From Cucumis sativus (taxonomy: Eukaryota; Streptophyta; Magnoliopsida; Cucurbitales; Cucurbitaceae), in contig NW_022279584.1 in the NCBI RefSeq assembly GCF_000004075.3, positions 90,365 to 154,364 of the forward strand: a DNA stretch of 64,000 bases. Reading direction: 5' to 3'. The position numbers and the translations under genes were made by a program. Under the pieces are notes generated by a model that was not told the DNA's origin, made no database searches, and was given only the letters and a program-made list of their open reading frames with translations. Positions 57,901-64,000 of this stretch are shown in pieces. How positions within the stretch are numbered: position 1 is the first letter of the stretch; each line of letters begins with the position of its first letter.

Positions 57901-58050
57901 AGTAACCAATGACTTAAGAAGAAGACATTGCACAACAAATGACCAATAGAAAATGATACGCAATAGAAAAGAATAAAAAAGAAAACAATATGCATTTTTG
58001 TTTTCAAATTCTTGGTCAAATCGCAATTCAGAAATGAAATTTGGTTCATT
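54991..58050 (-). pseudogene. Cluster of DUF1338-like gene fragments (right cluster)
   Basis: Minus strand. Exon-1-type pieces lie at about 55310-55100, 56094-55880, 57105-56900 and (partial) 57800-57680. They include MSFLFSSPARILPTLQTKSF, serine-rich with few acidic residues, consistent with a targeting peptide. Exon-2-type pieces lie at about 55765-55675, 56785-56690 and 57575-57430 (ETAYLSRNPTAKS). The context GGATCAAGGGTTAAG before the donor GT is kept in most copies. Each exon carries stops or shifts, for example GGGAGCTGA at about 55940. Units include the ~500-bp upstream flank. 56400-56680 is partly spacer shared with 24110-24200. Confidence 0.6.
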
Positions 58051-58090
58051 ATCGACGATAATATGGTGAACTAAATAACATAAGTTTCAG
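58051..58090 (+). other. Junction between the fragment cluster and the pseudogene
   Basis: Ends in a splice-acceptor-like TAAGTTTCAG at 58081-58090, directly before the next exon. Confidence 0.4.
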
Positions 58091-59630
58091 AGTCATGGGA
58101 GAATAATAGCCTTGCTAATTGCTCAAACTCTGAATGTGAAGGCTTTTCCCATGTGAAGGAACCCAAAGAACCAGCCAAAGCAGCATGCTTCTTCCCAATG
58201 CAAGAACATTCAGTGTATCTTCTGATTATGTCCTGAATGCAGTAGGAAAAATGATATGAAGTTGTAATTCAAGCTAAGGTTTTGTTGCATAAACCAAAAA
58301 CTTCGATGGATAAAACACAAAATGCATCCTGTTCCTACCTTATGCCTACTACATTGCTAACAATACACTTACTGCACTCTCAGAGAAGGAACCAGAAATG
58401 GTTCTTGATGATCTGTTAAAATCTTTTGATGAAAATGTAACTAGTGCAAAGAGCGTTGATGATTCTAAAACAGAGGCACCTCATGCTAACTCGGATGTGC
58501 AATGCTTCTCTGAAGATGAAAAAGTAAATGAAGTTTCGAAAGATGATGATTCTGTGGAGATTTCTGCTGAGAAAATCAATGAATCTGACAAATCTTCTCT
58601 GCCTACTGAAGACTTGGATGTTACTGAAGTTCACAAATCGAGCATTGCAGAAGAATTTGGTATGGAATTTGAATCTCAACAAAATGAGTCTACCTGTGAA
58701 TTGAAACATAAAATTGAAGAAGATGTTGAAGAAGAAAACACACGTGAATAACTCTGCTGAAGAACTGTCTCTTCCCCACGAAAATGTGGAAGAAGAAACT
58801 GAAGTTGATGGAGATGATGCCTTGAGCAGTGATGAAGAATCTTTGGAAGTGAAAGACGATCAAGATGAAAATGATCAGATCCCACAACCGGAAATGTAGC
58901 ATCAGATGCTGACATTGAAGGAGACAAGAAGGAAACAAAAATGGAGAAAAGTTCCGTTCAAGCTGAAGAAGATGATACAATTATCAATAAGTCCACGGAG
59001 GAGTTCCCAAGAATGTTTCTGATGATTTGGTTGATGTCAAGATCCAATGGAAAATGGAAGAAGAAACTCTTCCTAAAGACATAAGTGTCGAAGCTATCGA
59101 CTCACAACCAGAAATCCCAAATGCCATTGTTCAATGTGAGGAAGCTTTGGTGGAAATCACTATCACATCCTCCAACAACAATGCAGTTCAATCATTGGCA
59201 AACCAATTCCCTAGGCCAACAATAGAAGCCAAATCTCCCGTTGAAGAACAAACCATTAGTTTGCTAATGGACAACCCAGATGCTGAGGAAGAAGAAGCTG
59301 AAAAAGAACAGAACAAAGCAAAGTTCATTCAGTTAGTGGTGAAGAATGATAATACTAGCCTAAGGCAGCTGAGGAAGTTGTTCAAGGAAAAACTCCAACT
59401 TAACCATAAGAAGATGGAAAATAATAACATCAACACAAAAGTTGTTGGAGGTGGCGTGAAAGTGAGAACTGCTTTACAACCAGTGCCGGAAAACAGAATG
59501 ACCGTGCATTAAAAGTCTAGAAAGAGAGAGCATTGTGCATGGTTCAAACTGTGGTTTGCCTCATGTTATTGATTTTGTGTTTGTTTTATTCTTTCCATGA
59601 TGTATTTTGAGAGGATGGAAAAATGAGGTA
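58091..59630 (+). pseudogene. Acidic-protein pseudogene, right copy
   Basis: Keeps one more exon than the left copy: 58091-58241 encodes NSECEGFSHVKEPKEPAKAA then CFFPMQEHSVYLL, and ends in a TGA next to a GTAGG donor. An intron runs 58242-58383 (ends CTCTCAG). The main exon opens KEPEMVLDDLLKSFDENV and is intact to ENTRE (58751). It shares the two ancestral frame breaks (after ENTRE and after QPEM) with 15960-17385 and has a private one-base loss at about 59008. It ends VRTALQPVPENRMTVH at 59512. Glu, Asp and Ser dominate, so the protein is strongly acidic and probably unstructured; function unknown. Confidence 0.8.
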
Positions 59631-60250
59631 TATATATGTATACGTGTAAACAAAATCTTGTAATATTGTGTTATCTTATTAACTATGTTGTGAAGTTTAT
59701 GTAACATTTCACTTGATTGTACTTTTTTTTAAAATAGGTCTTTTTTTTCATAATTTTTCAAACACAACTAATATCTACTTGGACTCCTTGTACTCCTTGT
59801 AAACGGAGTGTATTCTTGATTAACTTAAACACTTAAATTTTTTTACCACACATATCAATTACTAAAATTTCATAATATCAAAATTCAACATATCCATAAG
59901 TTAAAAAACATATTTGTAATAATACTCGAAATTTGGGATGGGTAGTCTGGGTTGTTAGTGTTGTTAGTGTTGTCAGTGTTAGAATACCCCTAGTGGTTTG
60001 TGTCAAAAATGTCTCCTTTTAAAAGTTGAAAGATGCCCTTAAACTTTCGAAAACGGTTCAAAAATACCATTGTCTTTGGTTTTAGATGAAAGTCGCTAAA
60101 GTTTTGTTTAAAAAATAATCATCAACTATTGAAAAGTTCTGTTTAAAAAATATTGATGAATTATTGAAAGTTCCATAAATATCCTTTTAAGCTTAAAAAA
60201 AATTCAAAAAAGTTCATCAATCCAATTCATACACCTATTTCTTTACACTT
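59631..60250. repeat. Duplicated flank of the 107-bp array, right copy
   Basis: Copy of 27195-27824 with small indels, such as an extra GTGTTGTTA near 59955. The pseudogene joins it at ATGAGGTATATATATG. Confidence 0.9.
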
Positions 60251-63200
60251 ATAATAAAAAGCCCATAGAAAGTAGAGAACTTGTGTAGAGAACTTTTCAC
60301 TCTTGCCTGAAGCTACAATAGCCCGTAGAAAGTAGGAGAGTTAAGCTTGTTAGGTTAGAATGCGTCGGGTTCGTTTGGGATCAAAACTTGCATCAGAACT
60401 CTTCACTCACGGTCGAAGCTACAATAGCTGGTAGAAAGTAGGAGAGGTAAGCCTATTAAGTCATAATGCATTGGGTTCTTTCAGGATCAAACTTTTGTAG
60501 GAAACTCTTCACTCTCGACCGAAGCCACAATAACTTGTAGAAAGTAGGAAAGATAAGTTGGTCAGGTCGAAATGCGTCGGGTTCCTTCTGTATTAGTATT
60601 TGCGTAGGGAACTCTTCACTCTTGGTGAAAGCAACAATTTCCTGTAGAAAGAAGGTGAGTTGAAGCGATTAAATCATAATGCGATGGGTTCCTTCGGGAT
60701 CAATACTTGCGTAGGGAACTCTTAACTCTTGGTGGAAGCAAAAATAGCCCGTAGAAAGTCGAAGAGTTAAGCCAATTAGTTTAGAATGTGTCGAGTTCCT
60801 TCGGGTTCAAAATTTTCGTAGGGAACTCTTCACTCTTGGTCGAAGCAACAATGGCCGGTTGAAAGTAGAAGAGTTAAGCCAGTTAGGTCAGAATGCATGT
60901 TTGGTTCTTTAGATATCCGAACTTGCACAAGGAAATCTTTGGGATCAGAACTTGTGTCGGGAACTCTTGACTCTCGATTGAAGCCACAATAGCTCGTAGA
61001 AAGTAGGAGAATTAAGCCGGTTAGGTTAAAATGCATCGGGTTCTTTGGGATCATAACTTCTTCGACAACTCTTCACTCTCGGCCGAAGCCACAATAGCCC
61101 GTAGAAAGTACGGGAGTTAAGCCATTTATGTTAGAATGCATCGGGTTCCTCGAGAATCAGAACTTGCGTAGGAAACTCTTAACTCTTAGTCAAAGCAACA
61201 ATAACGCATAGAAAGTCGGGGAGTTAAGCCGGTTAGGTCGGTATGCATCGGTTTCTTCGGAATCAAAATTTGCTTAGGGAACTCTTCACTTTTGGCTGAA
61301 GCAACAATAGCCCGTAGAAAGTAGGAGAGTTAAGCTGGTTAGGTCGGAATGCGTCGGGTTCACTTCGTATCAAAATTTTCGTAGGGAACTCTTCCCTCCT
61401 GGCCAAAGAAATAATTTCATATAGAAAGTAGGAGAGTTAAAGCGGTTAGATCAGAATGTGTCGGGTTCCTTCGGGATCCATACTTGCGTAAGGAACCCTT
61501 AACTCTTGGCTGAAGCAAAAAGAGCCTGTACAAAGTCGGATAGTTAAGCCAATTAGGTCAGAAATGCGTCGATTTCCTTCAGGATCAAAATTTTCGTAGG
61601 GAACTCTTCACTCTTGGCTGAAGCTTCAATAACCCGTTGGAAGTAAAAGAGTTAAGCCAGTTAGGTGAGAATGCGTTTAGATCTTTCGATATAAGAACTT
61701 GCGTAGGGAAATCTTCACTTATGGTCGAAGCAACAATAGCCCGTAGGAGGTAGGAGAATTAACTCGGATAGGTCAGACTGCATCAAGTTCCTTTAGGATC
61801 AGAACTTGTGTCGGGAACTCTTCACTCTCAGTTGAAGCCACAATAGCCCATAGTAAGTAGGAGAGTTAAGCCGAATATGTTAAAATGCATCGGGTTCCTT
61901 CCTGACCAGAAATTTCATGGAACTCTTCACTCTCGGCTAAAGCCACAATAGCCTGTAGAAAGTAGGAGAGTTAAGCCAGTTAGGTCAAAATGCATTTGGT
62001 TCCTTCGATATTAGAACTTGCATAAGGAACTCTTAACTCTTGGTCGAAGCAACAATAGCCCATAAAAAGGTTGAGAGTTAAGCCGGTTAGGTCGGAATGC
62101 GTCGGGTTCCTTCAGAATCAAAATTTGCGTAGGGAATGCTTTCTTGGCCGAAGCAACAATAACTTGTAGAAAGTAGGAGAGTTAAGCTGGTTAGGTCAAA
62201 ATGTGTCAGGTTCCTTCAATATCAGAATTTGCATAGGGAACTCTTCCCTCTTGGCCGAAGCAATACTATAGAAAGTATGAGAGTTAAAGTGGTTAAATCA
62301 TAATTCATTGGGTTCCATCGAGACCAATACTTTCGTAGGGAACCCTTAACTCTTGGTGGAAGCAAAAATAGCCTGTAGAAAGTAAGAGAATTAAGACGGT
62401 TAGGTCAGAATGCATCGAGTTCCTTTGAAATCAGAATTTTCGTAGGGAACTCTTTACTATTGGCCGAAGCAACAATAGCCCGTTGGAAGTAGAAAAGTTA
62501 AGCCAGTTGGGTCAGAATGCATTTGGTTCTTTCGATATCAGAACTTGCATAGGAAAATCTTCACTCATGGTCAAAGCAATAATAGCTCGTAGAAAGTAAT
62601 AGAGTTAAGCTGGTTAGGTTAGAATGCATCGAGTTCCTTTGGTATCATAACTTGTGTCAGGAACTTTTCCCTCTTAGCTGAAGCCACAATAGCCATAGAA
62701 AGTATGAGAGCTAAGCAAAATAGGTTAAAATGCGTCGGGTTCCTTCCAGATCAGAACTTGTGTTGGGAACTTTTCACCCTCGGTTGAAGCCACAATAGAC
62801 CATAGAAAGTAGGAGAGTTAAGCCGAATAGGTTAAAATGCATCTAGTTCCCTCGAGATCAGTACTTTCATCAACAACTCTTCACTCTCGACTAAACCCAC
62901 AATAGCCCGTAGAAAGTAGGAGAGTTAAATCGGTTAGGTCAGAATGCGTCGGGTTCCTTTAGGATCAGAACTTGCTTAGAGAACTCTTCACTCTTTGTCG
63001 AAGCCACAATAGCCCGTAGAAAGTAGGGGAGTTAAGACGGTTGGGTCAGAATGCATCGGGTTCCTTCAGAATAAGAACTTGCATATAGAACTCTTAACTC
63101 TTGGTCGAGGCAACAATAGGTCGTTGGAAGTAGAAGAGTTAAGCTAGTTCGGTCAAAATGCATTCGGTTCTTTCGATATTAGAACTTGCGTAGGAAAATC

Positions 63201-64000
63201 TTCACTCATGGTCGAAGCAACAATAGCCCATAAAAAGTAGAAGAGTTAAGCATATTAGGTCAGAATGTATAGAGTTCCTTTGAGATCAGAACTTGTGTCC
63301 GGAACTCTTCACTCACGGCCGAAGCCACAATAGCCCATAAAAAGTAAGAGAGTTAAGCCGATCAGGTTAGAATGCGTCTGGTTCCTTCGTGATCAGAACT
63401 TGTTGGTGAACTCTTCACTCTCGACCAAGCAACAATAGCCTGTAGAATGTAGGAGAATTAAGTCGGATAGCTCAGAGTGCGTAGGGTTCCGTCCGGATCA
63501 AAACTTTCATAATGAAATCTTCACTTATGGTTGAAGCAACAATAACATGTAGAAAGTAGGAGAGTTAACCCGATTAGGTTAGAATGCGTCGAGTTGCTTT
63601 GGGATTAGAACTTGTGTGAGGAACTCTTCACTCTCGGCCGAAGCCACAGTAGCCCGTAGAAAGTAAAAGAGTTAAGCTGGTTTGATTAAAATGAATCGGG
63701 TTCTTTTAGAATCAGAACTTGTTCGTGAACTCTTCACTCTCGGCTGAACCTACAGTAGCCCGTAAAATGTAGGAGAGTTAAGCCGAAAAGCTCAAAGTGT
63801 GTCAGGTTCCTTCCGAATCAGAACTTTTATCGGGAACTCTTCACTCTCGGCTAAAGCCACAATACCCCATAGAAAGTACGAGAGTTAAGTCGGTTAGGCA
63901 AAAATGCATCGGGTTCCTTCGTGATCAAAACTAGCGTAGAGAACTTTTCACTCTTTGGTCGAAGCCATAATAACCCGTAGCATGTAGGAGAGTTAAGCTG
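60251..64000. repeat. 107-bp satellite array, right copy, running off the window
   Basis: About 35 units. 60251-60930 follows 27825-28480. 60940-61960 has units without an exact left counterpart (about 0.9 kb net). 61965-64000 then follows 28635-30670 at a constant offset of ~33330 with very few differences. The array continues beyond the right edge. Confidence 0.95.

Noticed and set aside
1-64000. A novel defence, phage-like or biosynthetic system
   Set aside because: All recognisable coding sequence belongs to retrotransposons, CACTA elements or broken plant-gene pieces; there is no operon-like gene set. The unusual aspects are repeat structure and gene-fragment capture.

Overview
This window is transposon- and repeat-dominated DNA of a flowering plant. 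It is AT-rich, has spliced eudicot-type gene fragments, and carries Ty3/gypsy elements of the Tekay and Reina lineages, Ty1/copia, plant LINEs and CACTA elements. The copia family at 2.5-4.5 kb resembles gag/pol copies common in cucurbit genomes, so Cucurbitaceae (melon/cucumber relatives) is my best guess. That rests on recognition by eye, not on a search. I see no complete, clearly functional host gene. The most intact coding unit is a very young Reina-type retrotransposon.

Layout. 1-2492: 3' end of a Tekay gypsy element with its long LTR, inserted in a copia element (2493-~5212). 5797-6246: another copia-type LTR, cut by a minus-strand Tekay element (6247-13571) whose 3' LTR is mostly deleted. 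14161-17385: an AT-rich repeat, part of a CACTA element and a decayed acidic-protein pseudogene, all copied elsewhere in the window. 18060-24110: a repeat carrying the young Reina element (18365-23735). 24.1-26.6 kb: fragments of two host genes. 27.2-31.65 kb: a ~107-bp tandem satellite. 32.3-35.1 kb: a ~162-bp satellite with a solo LTR. 35.1-38.9 kb: more host-gene fragments. 39.1-48.4 kb: a scrambled Reina/LINE composite holding five intact exons of a HECT ubiquitin-ligase gene. 48.4-50.45 kb: a decayed CACTA-type gene with an Ulp1 protease domain. 50.45-51.4 kb: a CA/GC alternating low-complexity tract. 51728-53815: a complete non-autonomous CACTA element with a TAA target duplication. 54.1-58.05 kb: repeat copies and further gene fragments. 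58.1-64 kb: second copies of the pseudogene and of the 107-bp satellite.

Two themes link the parts. First, large-scale copying: the right third repeats blocks of the left half, but in a different order (14.1-17.4 kb equals 51.4-53.3 plus 58.2-59.6 kb; 27.2-30.7 kb equals 59.6-64 kb). Second, capture of host-gene pieces with their introns, so at the DNA level: a DUF1338-like gene, a Raf-like PB1 kinase, a SWAP70-like PH protein, a UPL7-like HECT ligase, a PDS5-like tail and an acidic protein of unknown function. I found no CRISPR array, rRNA gene, complete tRNA gene or prokaryote-type system.
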